From positions 124,001 to 188,000 of the forward strand of contig NZ_VTRS01000002.1 of assembly GCF_008641065.1 (NCBI RefSeq): a stretch of DNA of 64,000 nucleotides, in the 5' to 3' direction. Source of the DNA: Rhabdaerophilum calidifontis (lineage in GTDB: Bacteria; Pseudomonadota; Alphaproteobacteria; Rhizobiales; Beijerinckiaceae). Numbering within the stretch: position 1 is the first letter of the stretch; every line of letters begins with the position of its first letter. The notes under the pieces were generated by a model. It ran no database searches. It was not told the origin of the DNA and saw nothing but the letters and a program-made list of their open reading frames with translations. Shown here piece after piece: positions 1 to 8,391 of the stretch. The translations under genes and the position numbers were made by a program.

Positions 1-510
1 GTAGCGCGCGGCGATGAAGCGGCTCTCGAACAGGAAGAGGTCGGTGCCGCGTTCGAGCACGCGCTCGATCGCCATGAAGAGGCGGTGCGCCGGCGAACCG
101 GGGTAGTAATTGAGGCTGCCGCCATGCGGGGTGTAGCAGCGGATGGGGCCGCGCCCCGGCCGCGCCACGCCGCCGATCCGCGCATAGAGCCCGCCCTTGG
201 CGCCGTGGCCGTGGATGACATCCACCGCATGCGCGCGCGCCAGCGCGGCGACGCGGCGGATCGCGGCCCAGTCGGAAGGATGCGGATTGCGATGCATCGG
301 CAGCCGGTGGAGTCCGAGCGCGAGGCGCGGGGCGAGGCCGGCGAGCAGCCTTTCGCCGCGCTCGCCGCCGGTCATGGAATCGCACAGCATACCGATCGCG
401 TGCCCTTGCGCGATCAGCGCCTCCGCCACGTCATGGACATGGCGGAACAGGCCGCCCACCGGCGCCCGGAACACGTAGAGGATCCGCAAGGGGCGGTTCG
501 GTTCCATCAT
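1..510 (-). CDS. GT4-family glycosyltransferase, N-terminal part (runs off the window)
   Basis: Only the first 170 codons are inside the window; the gene continues past position 1. The N-terminus reads RILYVFRAPVGGLFRHV, the beta-strand plus glycine-rich loop that opens the acceptor domain of GT-B glycosyltransferases. DVIHGHGAKGGLYARIGG (about residues 100-118) is the second typical GT4 strand-loop. The donor-sugar-binding C-terminal half cannot be seen. It presumably transfers a sugar in assembly of the exopolysaccharide exported by the Wza-like protein just upstream on the same strand, 37 bases away, so the two are probably co-transcribed. The start is one of two adjacent ATG codons. Confidence 0.8.
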   Translation of the reverse strand, partial: MMEPNRPLRILYVFRAPVGGLFRHVHDVAEALIAQGHAIGMLCDSMTGGERGERLLAGLAPRLALGLHRLPMHRNPHPSDWAAIRRVAALARAHAVDVIHGHGAKGGLYARIGGVARPGRGPIRCYTPHGGSLNYYPGSPAHRLFMAIERVLERGTDLFLFESRFIAARY

Positions 511-547
511 CGTCCCCGGTTCCGGCCCGGCGGTTCCGGCCGGCTGG

Positions 548-1108
548 TCAGAAGAAGCGTTCCTTGACGACGATCGTGTCGCCGGGGCGCACCGGCATGG
601 TCATCGGCACCGCCACCGTCACCGGCTGGCCCTGCATGATCCGTGTCAGCTCGGCATAGTTGCGGTTGGCGCGCGGGGCGAAGCCGCCGGCGATCGCCAC
701 CGCGTTCTGCACGGTCATGTTGTTGACGTAAGGAAACTGGCCGGAATTGTTGACCTCGCCGAGCACGAAGAACGGCCGGTATTGCTCGACCTCGACCGAG
801 ACGCGCGGCTCGCGCAGATAGCCGGCGCGCAGCCTTTCCTCGATGGCGCGGGCGAGTGCCGTCGTTGTGCGCCCCTGCGCCTCGACCGGGCCGATCAGCG
901 GCATCGAGATGCGGCCCGCCCCGTCGACCGCGTAGGAATTCGACAGGCTGTCCTGCCCGAACACGATCACCCGCAGCCGATCTCCGCCGGCCAGCGTGTA
1001 GGGCGCGTGCGCCTCCTCCGCGAGATATTCCGGCGCGAGGCGCGGCGTCATCGCGCAGCCGGCGAGCGCCAGGGCGAGAAAGGGGAGAAGCAGCGGGAAT
1101 CGCATCAT
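548..1108 (-). CDS. Polysaccharide export outer-membrane lipoprotein, short Wza/GumB type
   Basis: A 186-residue lipoprotein: MMRFPLLLPFLALALAGC is a signal peptide ending in an LAGC lipobox with Cys18. A polysaccharide-export domain follows (YTLAGGDRLRVIVFGQ, then ISMPLIGPVEAQG), and after it a single SLBB domain (FFVLGEVNNSGQFPYVNNMTVQNAVAIAGGF). E. coli Wza is about 380 residues with more SLBB repeats and a C-terminal helix through the outer membrane. This short form is common in alphaproteobacteria and may use another outer-membrane partner. It is divergent from the Wzc-like gene across 124 bases. A CATGGTT/AACCATG inverted repeat (1143-1149 and 1189-1195) lies in that shared control region. 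Confidence 0.88.
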   Translation of the reverse strand: MMRFPLLLPFLALALAGCAMTPRLAPEYLAEEAHAPYTLAGGDRLRVIVFGQDSLSNSYAVDGAGRISMPLIGPVEAQGRTTTALARAIEERLRAGYLREPRVSVEVEQYRPFFVLGEVNNSGQFPYVNNMTVQNAVAIAGGFAPRANRNYAELTRIMQGQPVTVAVPMTMPVRPGDTIVVKERFF

Positions 1109-1232
1109 TGGCGGCTCGATCTCAACGGGCCGAGCATGCCCGGCCATGGTTAATGTTTGCTCAATGCCGCCCGGCCTTAACGGGAAAGAAACCATGCCGC
1201 GCGAGGCTGCGACGGCAAGGAGAAGCCCCGCA

Positions 1233-3500
1233 ATGGATTCGCGGACGGGAGAGATGATGCCGGCGACGAGCGAGAGCATCGGCGGGCTCGCCGGCGCGCT
1301 GTGGCGCCGCCGGTTGTGGATCCTCGTCCCGACGCTTCTCGCCTTCCTCCTCGCCATGGCGACCGTGAACCTGCTGACCCCGCGCTATACGGGCGAGGCG
1401 CGGGTGCTGCTCGAGAACCGCGACACGGTCTATTCCCGCCCCGATCGCGATCTGAGCCCCGGCAATGCCGCGATCGACCCGGAAGCGGTCGCGAGCCAGG
1501 TCCAGAACGTGATGTCGAAGGATCTCGCGCTCGACATCATCCGCGAGATGGGGCTCGCGCGTCGGGCTGAATATGATCCGGTCCAGAAAGGGCTCGGCCT
1601 TTCCGGCACCGTGCTAGTGCTGCTCGGCCTCCAGAAGGATCCGCGCCAGATCCCACAGGAGGAGCGGGTGCTGGAGATGTATTACAAGCGCCTCCTCGCC
1701 TATCCGCTCGGCAAGAGCCGGGTGATCGCGATCGAGTTCCAGTCGGAGGATCCGAAGGTCGCGGCGGATGTCGCCAACCGCATCGCCGAGGAATATCTCC
1801 GCCGCGAGGAGGGCGCGAAGAACCAGACCAGCCGCGCCACTTCCGACTGGCTCGACAAGGCGATCGAGCCGCTGATGCGGAAGGTCGTGGCGGCCGAGAG
1901 CCGCGTCGAGGCGTTCCGTGCCTCGAAGGGGCTGTTCGTCGGCGCCAACAATACCAGCATCTCCACCCAGCAGCTCGCGGAACTCAACACCCAGCTTTCC
2001 GCCGCGCGTGCCCAGCAGGCCGATCTCCAGGCCCGCGCGCGGCTGATCCGCGAGGCGCTGCGGCTCGGCAAGGTGTTCGAGACCTCGGAGGTGATCAACA
2101 ACGAGCTGGTGCGCCGGCTGCTCGAACAGCGTGCCGCGCTCAAGGCGCAGATCGCCTTCGAGGAGCGCACGCTGCTTCCCGGCCATCCGCGCATGAAGGA
2201 GCTTGGCGGCCAGCTCGCCGATCTCGAGGGTCAGGTCCGTGCCGCCGCCGAGCGCGCCGCCCGCGCGCTCGACAACGATGCCCGCGCCGCCGGCGCCCGC
2301 GTCGCCTCGATGCAGGCCGAACTCGACAGCCAGAAGAAGACCACCGCGCTCTCCAACGAGGACGAGGTGCAGTTGAAGGCGCTGGAGCGGGAGGCGCTGG
2401 CCCTGCGCGAGCAGCTCAATTCCTACCGCAACAAGTTCCTCGACGCCGCCGCCCGCGCCTCCGAGAACGCCCAGCCCGCCGATGCCCGGGTGATCTCCCG
2501 CGCCTTCCCGCAGAGCGACCCGACCTTCCCGAAGAAGATCCCGATCGTGCTGCTCGCGACCCTCGGCACGTTCGTCATCGCCTCCACATTGGTCGCCGCG
2601 CAGGTCCTGATGGCCCGGCAGGCGCTCCCTGCCCATGTCGATCCCGAATATGGCGTTGCGTCGCCGTTCCTCCCGGCCATGCCGGCACCTCCCGCCATGC
2701 CCGAACCCGCCGCGCCCGAACCCGACCCGCTGCCATGGGAGGCTTCTCCCTCCGGCTGGCGGGCGGCCTTGCGCGGCGCGCTGCCCTTCGCGCGGCCGGC
2801 CCCGCCCGCCGCCGCGCCGGTTGCGCCGGCACCGGCCGCGGCCTTCAGCCCCGCCGCTCCGCCGGCGGCGAGCCCGGTCGAGGATCTCGCGCGCGAACTG
2901 GCGCTGATGGATTTCAACGGCCGGGGCAAGCTCCTGCTGGTCTATGGGCTCGACCGCGAGGCCCGTGCCGGCCTCATGGCACTGCGCATCGGCCGCCGGC
3001 TCGCGGAGGATGGCGCCTGCATCCTCGTCGATCTTCTAGGCCCGGCGGGGCGCGGCGGCAATCTCTACCAGCGCCTGCTGCCGCCGGGCGCGGCGGGGCT
3101 CGGCGCGCATCTCGACGGCGTGGCGGCGCTTGGCGACATCATCCACCGCGACGCGCGCTCCGCGCTGCACATCCTGCCGGCCGGCGCGCCGCTCCATCAT
3201 CGCCTGGTCGCGGAACGGCCGCGGGGCGAGATCGCGACGCTGGTCGAGGCGCTGTGCCATGCCTACAGCCATGTCGTGGTCGATGCCGGCGCGATCGGCG
3301 GGGCAGGGGAATTCATCGCGGCGAACGGCGATGCCGTGGTGCTGGTTGCCGGGCGCGGCGCCGACGAGGCGTTCATCGCCCGCACTTCCGCGCGCCTCGA
3401 AGCGCATCGCGACGCGCCCGTTTTCATCCTCGCCGACGAGGGGAGCGACCCGGCCGCGGCCAATGATCCGCTGCCGCCGGATCTGGCCGGCTCAGCCTGA
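1233..3500 (+). CDS. Wzc/GumC-type polysaccharide co-polymerase with degenerate tyrosine-kinase domain
   Basis: A 755-residue inner-membrane protein. A Wzz domain begins with a membrane helix at about residues 27-47. A long periplasmic coiled coil follows (repeated AELNTQLSAARAQQADLQ-like heptads), then a second helix at about 436-458 (IPIVLLATLGTFVIASTLV), an Ala/Pro-rich linker to about 550, and a cytosolic P-loop-like fold. It should set polymer chain length with the Wza-like partner. The ATP sites are eroded: no GEGKS-type Walker A, the A-prime strand reads ILVDLLGPAGRGG, the B strand reads VVVDAGAIGG, and there is no C-terminal tyrosine cluster. The start was chosen at 1233 because AAGGAGA lies 10 bases upstream; ATGs at 1254 and 1257 are poorer. 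Its last 9 bases overlap the convergent acetyltransferase gene. Confidence 0.85.
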   Translation: MDSRTGEMMPATSESIGGLAGALWRRRLWILVPTLLAFLLAMATVNLLTPRYTGEARVLLENRDTVYSRPDRDLSPGNAAIDPEAVASQVQNVMSKDLALDIIREMGLARRAEYDPVQKGLGLSGTVLVLLGLQKDPRQIPQEERVLEMYYKRLLAYPLGKSRVIAIEFQSEDPKVAADVANRIAEEYLRREEGAKNQTSRATSDWLDKAIEPLMRKVVAAESRVEAFRASKGLFVGANNTSISTQQLAELNTQLSAARAQQADLQARARLIREALRLGKVFETSEVINNELVRRLLEQRAALKAQIAFEERTLLPGHPRMKELGGQLADLEGQVRAAAERAARALDNDARAAGARVASMQAELDSQKKTTALSNEDEVQLKALEREALALREQLNSYRNKFLDAAARASENAQPADARVISRAFPQSDPTFPKKIPIVLLATLGTFVIASTLVAAQVLMARQALPAHVDPEYGVASPFLPAMPAPPAMPEPAAPEPDPLPWEASPSGWRAALRGALPFARPAPPAAAPVAPAPAAAFSPAAPPAASPVEDLARELALMDFNGRGKLLLVYGLDREARAGLMALRIGRRLAEDGACILVDLLGPAGRGGNLYQRLLPPGAAGLGAHLDGVAALGDIIHRDARSALHILPAGAPLHHRLVAERPRGEIATLVEALCHAYSHVVVDAGAIGGAGEFIAANGDAVVLVAGRGADEAFIARTSARLEAHRDAPVFILADEGSDPAAANDPLPPDLAGSA

Positions 3501-4613
3501 GCCGCGCCCGCCGGCGAGCCGCCGCGCCAGCGCGAGCAGGCGCGGATTCCGCTTCACCAGCCGCTTCGCGCCGCGATAGGCGCGGAAGAGCAGTGCCAGC
3601 CCCCGCCCCCGCGCCGTCACCGGCATGACGAGATCGTGCAGCATCAGCATTTCCGGCGCGTAGCGCGTCTTGTAGCGCGCCTCGCCGACGCCGAGATCGA
3701 AATGCCGGATGCCTGCCGCCGCCGCTGCCTCGATCGCCGCCGCGAAGGCGAGTTCGCCGGGGCTGAGCCGCGCGATAGCCGGCTCCGGATCATAGGCGGC
3801 GAACATCACCGAGAGCCGCGTCGCGTCGCCCGCGATCCCGAGCACCGCGCGTGGTATGTCGCCGGTGCTGGCGGCGAAGAGCTGTATCGCCGGCGGCTCT
3901 GCCGTCGTCGACCGCTCCAGGAAGGCGCGGATCGCCGCGCCGGCGAAGGGATCCGCCACCCCCATCGCCGCGAATTGGCGCGCCTTCCAGCCGAGAAAGG
4001 CGTCGAGCGCCGTCCGCACTTCAGCCGTCCCCGTCACCCAACCGAAGCGGGGCGGGCCGAGAGCGGCGAATTTCCGCTGCTTCGCACGGAGCTTCTTGCG
4101 CGCCTCGCGGTCGAGCAGCCGCCGCAGCGGGTCGCTCTCCCCGGCGGCGAGCCTCAACTCGGCGCCGTCGCTCGGGGAGCGGCCGGTGAAGAGCGGCGCG
4201 AGCGGGTGTGGCGCGCCGTTCCAATGCGCCGGACATTCGGTCAGGATCACGAGATCGGCGCCGATCGCCCGTCCGCCCGCGCGGAGCGCGGCGCGCAGGG
4301 CCCCGGCGGGCAGCGCCGGTGGCTGCTCGCCCCGCACCGCCGGCACGTAGAAACTGGCATGCGCGCCGCCGAGCTTGCAGGCGGCGATGCCGGCCCGGCC
4401 CGTCACGAGCCCCACCGGCAGCAGCAGCGCGGCGCCGGCCTCGTCCGCGATCTCGATCACGCGCAGGGTTGCGAGCGCGTCATGCGCGGCGAGCCAGGCG
4501 CCGAGCCAGATGCTGCCCTGGAAGGGCGAGCCGGCCCGCGCCGCCGCCAGCCGGGCGAGGGCCGTCTCGCCGGCATGGATCGCGACGCGCGAAAAGGCGG
4601 ATGCAGCGGCCAT
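3492..4613 (-). CDS. CelD/BioF2-like GNAT acetyltransferase, exopolysaccharide-associated
   Basis: A 373-residue cytosolic protein of the CelD-like GNAT family (FemAB fold). The C-terminal half holds the recognisable core: KLRAKQRKFAALGP (about 168-181), FLGWKARQFAAMG, and the family signature FDLGVGEARYKTRYAPE near residue 310. Members are often encoded in polysaccharide loci and are thought to acylate sugars or lipid-linked intermediates; the substrate here is unknown. It converges on the Wzc-like gene with a 9-base overlap and is divergent from the deacetylase across 69 bases. No clear Shine-Dalgarno sequence precedes the ATG, so the exact start is less certain than the family. Confidence 0.75.
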   Translation of the reverse strand: MAAASAFSRVAIHAGETALARLAAARAGSPFQGSIWLGAWLAAHDALATLRVIEIADEAGAALLLPVGLVTGRAGIAACKLGGAHASFYVPAVRGEQPPALPAGALRAALRAGGRAIGADLVILTECPAHWNGAPHPLAPLFTGRSPSDGAELRLAAGESDPLRRLLDREARKKLRAKQRKFAALGPPRFGWVTGTAEVRTALDAFLGWKARQFAAMGVADPFAGAAIRAFLERSTTAEPPAIQLFAASTGDIPRAVLGIAGDATRLSVMFAAYDPEPAIARLSPGELAFAAAIEAAAAAGIRHFDLGVGEARYKTRYAPEMLMLHDLVMPVTARGRGLALLFRAYRGAKRLVKRNPRLLALARRLAGGRGSG

Positions 4614-4682
4614 GGCAACGCTTTATGAAGGCGAAAGCGCGAAAAAACCGATAATGTCCCGCCGCGTTCCGAGGATCCTCCC

Positions 4683-5720
4683 TTGCGCTACACGCTGATC
4701 CGGCTTGCGCTCCGGACGATGGCCTTGTCCGGCCTCGACCGGCTCGCCGCGCCGCTCGCCGCCGGGCGGGGGGTGATCCTCACCTTCCATCATGTGGCCC
4801 CGCTCGCGCTGGCGCGCTTTCCGGAGAATGCCGGGCTCAGGATCAGCCCGGCCTTCCTGGAGGCGGTGCTCGGGCTCCTCGCCCGGCTCGGCTACGAACT
4901 GGTGCCGCTCGACGCGCTGCCGGCCCGCCTCGCCGGGGCCGGGCCGCGCGTCGCGGCGCTGACCTTCGACGATGGCTACCGCGACAATCTCGATCACGCG
5001 CTGCCGGTCCTCGCGCGGCACGGCGCGCCGTTCACGCTCTTCGCCTGCGCCGGCTTCGCCGAGAGGACGGCGCCGCTCTGGTGGCTCGATCTTGAAGAGG
5101 CGGTGCTGCGGCTCGACCGGGTGGTGCTCGACCTGCCGGAGAGCGGCCTCGTGCTGACGGCGGCAAGTGAGGCCGAGAAACACCATGCCTTCCGCGCCGC
5201 CTATTGGCGCCTGCGCCGCTGCCCCGAGCCTGTGCTGCGCGCGGCAATATCCGGGCTCTGCCGCGCTGCCGGCATCGACCAGATGGCGCGGGTCGAGCGG
5301 CTCTGCCTCGATTGGGCGGGCTTGCGCCGCCTCGCCGGGGCGCCGGGCGCAACGATCGGCGCGCACAGCCTCAGCCATCCGCGCCTTGCCTGGCTGCCGG
5401 AGGCGGAGGCCCGCGCCGAGATCCTTGGCAGCCGCGACCGTATCCGTGCCGAACTGGGGCTGGAGCCGCGCCATTTCGCCTATCCGGTCGGTGATCCGGC
5501 TTCCGCCGGGGCGCGGGAATACCGCCTCGTCGCCGAGGCCGGGTTTGCCGGCGGGGTGACGACCATTCCCGGCACATTGCGGCGGAGCCACTCCGCCCGG
5601 CCCTTCGCGCTGCCGCGCATCTCCGTGAACGGATTGTTCCAGCGCGAGGCCGCCTTGCGCACCCTTCTTTCGGGCCTGCCCTTCGCCTTCAGCCGGGGCG
5701 CCGCTCCATCCAGCGGATGA
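4683..5720 (+). CDS. Polysaccharide deacetylase (NodB / CE4 family)
   Basis: A 345-residue CE4 carbohydrate esterase, predicted to remove N- or O-acetyl groups from a polysaccharide. VILTFHHV at about residues 31-38 is the first strand of the NodB barrel. LTFDDGYRDN at about 93-102 carries the catalytic and metal Asp pair. GAHSLSHPRL supplies the two metal histidines (H-x3-H), and HFAYPVGDP is a later motif. No signal peptide is evident, so action in the cytoplasm or on a membrane-bound intermediate is possible. Translation most likely starts at TTG 4683, which has GAGG eight bases upstream; the next ATG (4719) has no ribosome site. Its 3-prime end overlaps the convergent DUF2842 gene by 32 bases. 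Confidence 0.88.
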   Translation: MRYTLIRLALRTMALSGLDRLAAPLAAGRGVILTFHHVAPLALARFPENAGLRISPAFLEAVLGLLARLGYELVPLDALPARLAGAGPRVAALTFDDGYRDNLDHALPVLARHGAPFTLFACAGFAERTAPLWWLDLEEAVLRLDRVVLDLPESGLVLTAASEAEKHHAFRAAYWRLRRCPEPVLRAAISGLCRAAGIDQMARVERLCLDWAGLRRLAGAPGATIGAHSLSHPRLAWLPEAEARAEILGSRDRIRAELGLEPRHFAYPVGDPASAGAREYRLVAEAGFAGGVTTIPGTLRRSHSARPFALPRISVNGLFQREAALRTLLSGLPFAFSRGAAPSSG

Positions 5721-5895
5721 GCGGCAGCAGCGGCAATGTCCAGGCGAGGCCGGCGATCACGTAGAACGCCATCTCGACCGCTTTCGAGGCGCCGGTGAGG
5801 ATGCGCGGCGCCAGCGCGGCGATGACAAGCGCATAGAAGGCGACGAAGGCCACCATCAGCAGGGCGCCGACGAGTTTCTTCATCCGCGGGTTCAT
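5689..5895 (-). CDS. Small two-helix membrane protein, DUF2842
   Basis: A 68-residue protein with two predicted membrane helices: LVGALLMVAFVAFYALVIAAL (first 20 residues shown as a hydrophobic run near 8-28) and FYVIAGLAWTLPLLPLIRW near 44-62. It ends in a basic tail, RWMERRPG. Size, layout and sequence match DUF2842, a family of unknown function found mainly in alphaproteobacteria. It is divergent from heme A synthase and overlaps the deacetylase 3-prime end. Association with cytochrome oxidase assembly is suggested only by position. Confidence 0.75.
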   Translation of the reverse strand: MNPRMKKLVGALLMVAFVAFYALVIAALAPRILTGASKAVEMAFYVIAGLAWTLPLLPLIRWMERRPG

Positions 5896-6019
5896 GCCGT
5901 TCCTCCCCATCGCGGCGCGCGACGAAATGCCCTCGCGCCGGCCTCCGCCGCCCCTTGCCGCTGCCGCGCGTGAGGAGCATATCGGTGACCCGGATCGCGA
6001 AGGCAAGGAGGCCGCGACT

Positions 6020-7099
6020 TTGGCGATTTCCGATCACGCTCCGCCGCTGCGGGCTGCCGCGAGGGCCGATTTCCGCCCCGAGGCCGCGCCTGCATTCCGG
6101 CGCTGGCTCCTCGCGCTGGTCGCGCTGGTGCTGGTCATGGTCACGGTGGGCGGCGCGACCCGGCTCACCGGGTCCGGCCTGTCGATCACCGAATGGAAGC
6201 CGATCACCGGCGCGATCCCGCCGCTCTCGGCGCAGGATTGGGCGCGCGAATTCGCGCTCTACCGCGCGAGCCCGCAATATGAGCTGCTCAACCGGGGCAT
6301 GAGCCTCGGCGAGTTCCAGTTCATCTATTGGTGGGAATGGGGGCATCGCCAGCTCGGCCGCGTCATCGGGCTGGTGATGCTCGCCGGCTTCCTGTGGTTC
6401 TTCCTCTCCGGCGCGATCCGCGGCCGGCTCGCCGCCGCGACCTTCGGGCTCGGGCTGCTGCTCGGGCTTCAGGGCGCGATCGGCTGGATCATGGTCGCGA
6501 GCGGCCTGAAGCCGGGCATGATTGCGGTGGCGCCGGTCAAGCTGACGCTGCATCTCGTCTTTGCCTGCCTGTTCTTCATCGGGCTGGTGGCGATGGCAAC
6601 CCGGTTCGGGGCCTTCGGGCCGGCGCTGCAGGGGTTTCCCGGTCTGCGCCACGCCGCCTGGGCGCTGGTGGCGGCCGTCCTCGCGCAGATCGCGCTCGGC
6701 GGGCTGGTCGCGGGGTCCCGGGCCGGTTTCACCGACAATACCTGGCCGCTGATCGATGGCGCGCTGATCCCCGACATGGCCCGGCTGTTCGTGATGGTGC
6801 CGTTCTGGGAGAACTTCGTCGATAATCCGACGCTGGTGCAGTTCAATCACCGGCTCGGTGCCTATCTGCTGCTTGCGGCGGCGTTCTGGCACGCGTTTGC
6901 CGCGCGCGGCACCGATATGGCGCGCCGGGCCTGGCTTCTCGCGGTGCTGGTTCTGGCGCAGGGCATGCTCGGCATCGTCACGCTGCTGCTTGTCGTGCCG
7001 CTCTGGGCAGGGCTCGCGCATCAGGCGCTGGCGATGCTTGTGCTCGCCCAGGCGGTGATCCACGCCGTGAAGGCGGGCGGCGTGCCCGCCCGCGCCTGA
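6020..7099 (+). CDS. ctaA: Heme A synthase (COX15/CtaA)
   Basis: A 359-residue polytopic membrane protein that oxidises the C8 methyl of heme O to give heme A for aa3-type cytochrome oxidase. Visible landmarks are VTVGGATRLTGSGLSITEW after the first helix, EWGHRQLGR with one heme-ligand His, and QFNHRLGAY with another; about eight helices are predicted. The reading frame stays open upstream to ATG 5894, but those extra 42 residues are charged and unlike the family. TTG at 6020 follows a perfect AAGGAGG by eight bases and gives the usual family length, so it was chosen. It is divergent from DUF2842. Confidence 0.93.
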   Translation: MAISDHAPPLRAAARADFRPEAAPAFRRWLLALVALVLVMVTVGGATRLTGSGLSITEWKPITGAIPPLSAQDWAREFALYRASPQYELLNRGMSLGEFQFIYWWEWGHRQLGRVIGLVMLAGFLWFFLSGAIRGRLAAATFGLGLLLGLQGAIGWIMVASGLKPGMIAVAPVKLTLHLVFACLFFIGLVAMATRFGAFGPALQGFPGLRHAAWALVAAVLAQIALGGLVAGSRAGFTDNTWPLIDGALIPDMARLFVMVPFWENFVDNPTLVQFNHRLGAYLLLAAAFWHAFAARGTDMARRAWLLAVLVLAQGMLGIVTLLLVVPLWAGLAHQALAMLVLAQAVIHAVKAGGVPARA

Positions 7100-7109
7100 G
7101 CGGGCCGGC

Positions 7110-8390
7110 CTAGAGTGCCGCCAGCGCCTGTTCGAGATCGGCGATCAGATCCGCCTCGTCCTCGATCCCGACCGAGAAGCGGATCGTGCCGGGATGGATA
7201 TCGAGCCGCTCCCGGACATCGGCGGGCAAGGTGCGGTGGGTGGTGGTCGCGGGATGCGCGACCAGCGAGCGGCTCTCCCCGATATTGACGAGATGCGAGA
7301 ACAGCGTGAGCGCGCCGAGAAAGCGCCGGGCGGCTGGCTCGCCGCCGGCGAGCGTCGCGGTGAAGATCGAGCCGCAGCCCTTCGGCATCAGCCGCGCCGC
7401 GCGCGCGGCCTGCTCGGGGCCGGCAACGAGCGGGTGGGAGACGGATTCGACCCTGGGATGCGCGGCGAGACACCGCGCCACCGCCTCGGCATTGCGGCAA
7501 TGCTTCGCCATGCGCAGCGGCAGCGTCTCGGTGGTGGTGGCGATCATCTGGGCGATGATCGGCGCCATGCCGGGGCCGTATTCGCGCATGCCGGTCAGCC
7601 GCGCGGCGGCGGTGAAGGCGGCATCGGGGAAGGCCTCGGTGAGCACCAGCCCGTCGTAATCGCGCCACGGTTCCGAGATCAGCGGAAAGCGCGCATCCTC
7701 CCGCCAGTCGAAGGAGCCGGCATCGACGATGATGCCGCCGATCGCCTGGCCGTGCCCGGCGAGGAATTTCGAGGCGGAATGGATGACGATGTCGGCGCCA
7801 TGCTCGATCGGCCGGAACAGGGCCGGCGAGGCAAGCGTGTTGTCGACGATCAGCGGCAGGCGGTGGGCCTTCGCCACAGCCGCGATTGCCGGCAGGTCGA
7901 CGATCTCGCCGGACGGGTTGACGATGCTCTCGACGATGATCGCCTTGCTCTCCGGCGTGATCGCCGCAGCGATGGCATCGGGCTCCGGCGCCGCCCATTG
8001 CACGCGGATGCCGAGCCGTTCTTCCATGCGCTTCATCAGCGCGATCGAGCCGCCGAACATGCGCGAGGCGCCGATATAGCAATCGCCGCTGGCGAGCAGC
8101 GTCAGCAGCGTCACGAACCAGGCCGCCTGGCCCGAGGCGAGCGCGATCGCCGCCGTGCCGCCTTCGAGATCGGCGATGCGCCGCTCGAGCGCCGCCGTAT
8201 TGGGGTTCGAGCCGCGCGCATAGGCGAAGCCGGCGCGCTTCAACGTGAAGAGATCGGCGCCATGGTCGAGATCCTCGAACACGAAGCCGTTCGTCTGGTA
8301 GATCGGCATCGCGCGGGCGCCGGTCGCGGGGTCGGGCGCCGCGCCGGCATGGACCGCGCGGGTGGCGAAGCCGAGGGACGGGCGGCTCAT
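7110..8390 (-). CDS. Cys/Met-metabolism PLP enzyme, O-acetylhomoserine sulfhydrylase-like (second of a tandem pair)
   Basis: A 426-residue fold-type I PLP enzyme of the Cys/Met-metabolism family. The N-terminal FATRAVHAGAAPDPATGARA and PIYQTNGFVFED, the PLP-phosphate region (ALASGQAAWF), IIVESIVNPSGE, the PLP Asp strand LIVDNTLASP, and the Schiff-base lysine in HSASKFLAGHG are all present. It probably catalyses gamma-replacement or gamma-elimination on an O-acyl-homoserine. It starts 1 base after the stop of the adjacent paralogue and is surely translated from the same message. The two differ enough (for example TNGF versus TTSF near the N-terminus) that they may use different sulfur donors. 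Confidence 0.85.
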   Translation of the reverse strand: MSRPSLGFATRAVHAGAAPDPATGARAMPIYQTNGFVFEDLDHGADLFTLKRAGFAYARGSNPNTAALERRIADLEGGTAAIALASGQAAWFVTLLTLLASGDCYIGASRMFGGSIALMKRMEERLGIRVQWAAPEPDAIAAAITPESKAIIVESIVNPSGEIVDLPAIAAVAKAHRLPLIVDNTLASPALFRPIEHGADIVIHSASKFLAGHGQAIGGIIVDAGSFDWREDARFPLISEPWRDYDGLVLTEAFPDAAFTAAARLTGMREYGPGMAPIIAQMIATTTETLPLRMAKHCRNAEAVARCLAAHPRVESVSHPLVAGPEQAARAARLMPKGCGSIFTATLAGGEPAARRFLGALTLFSHLVNIGESRSLVAHPATTTHRTLPADVRERLDIHPGTIRFSVGIEDEADLIADLEQALAAL

Positions 8391-8391
8391 G

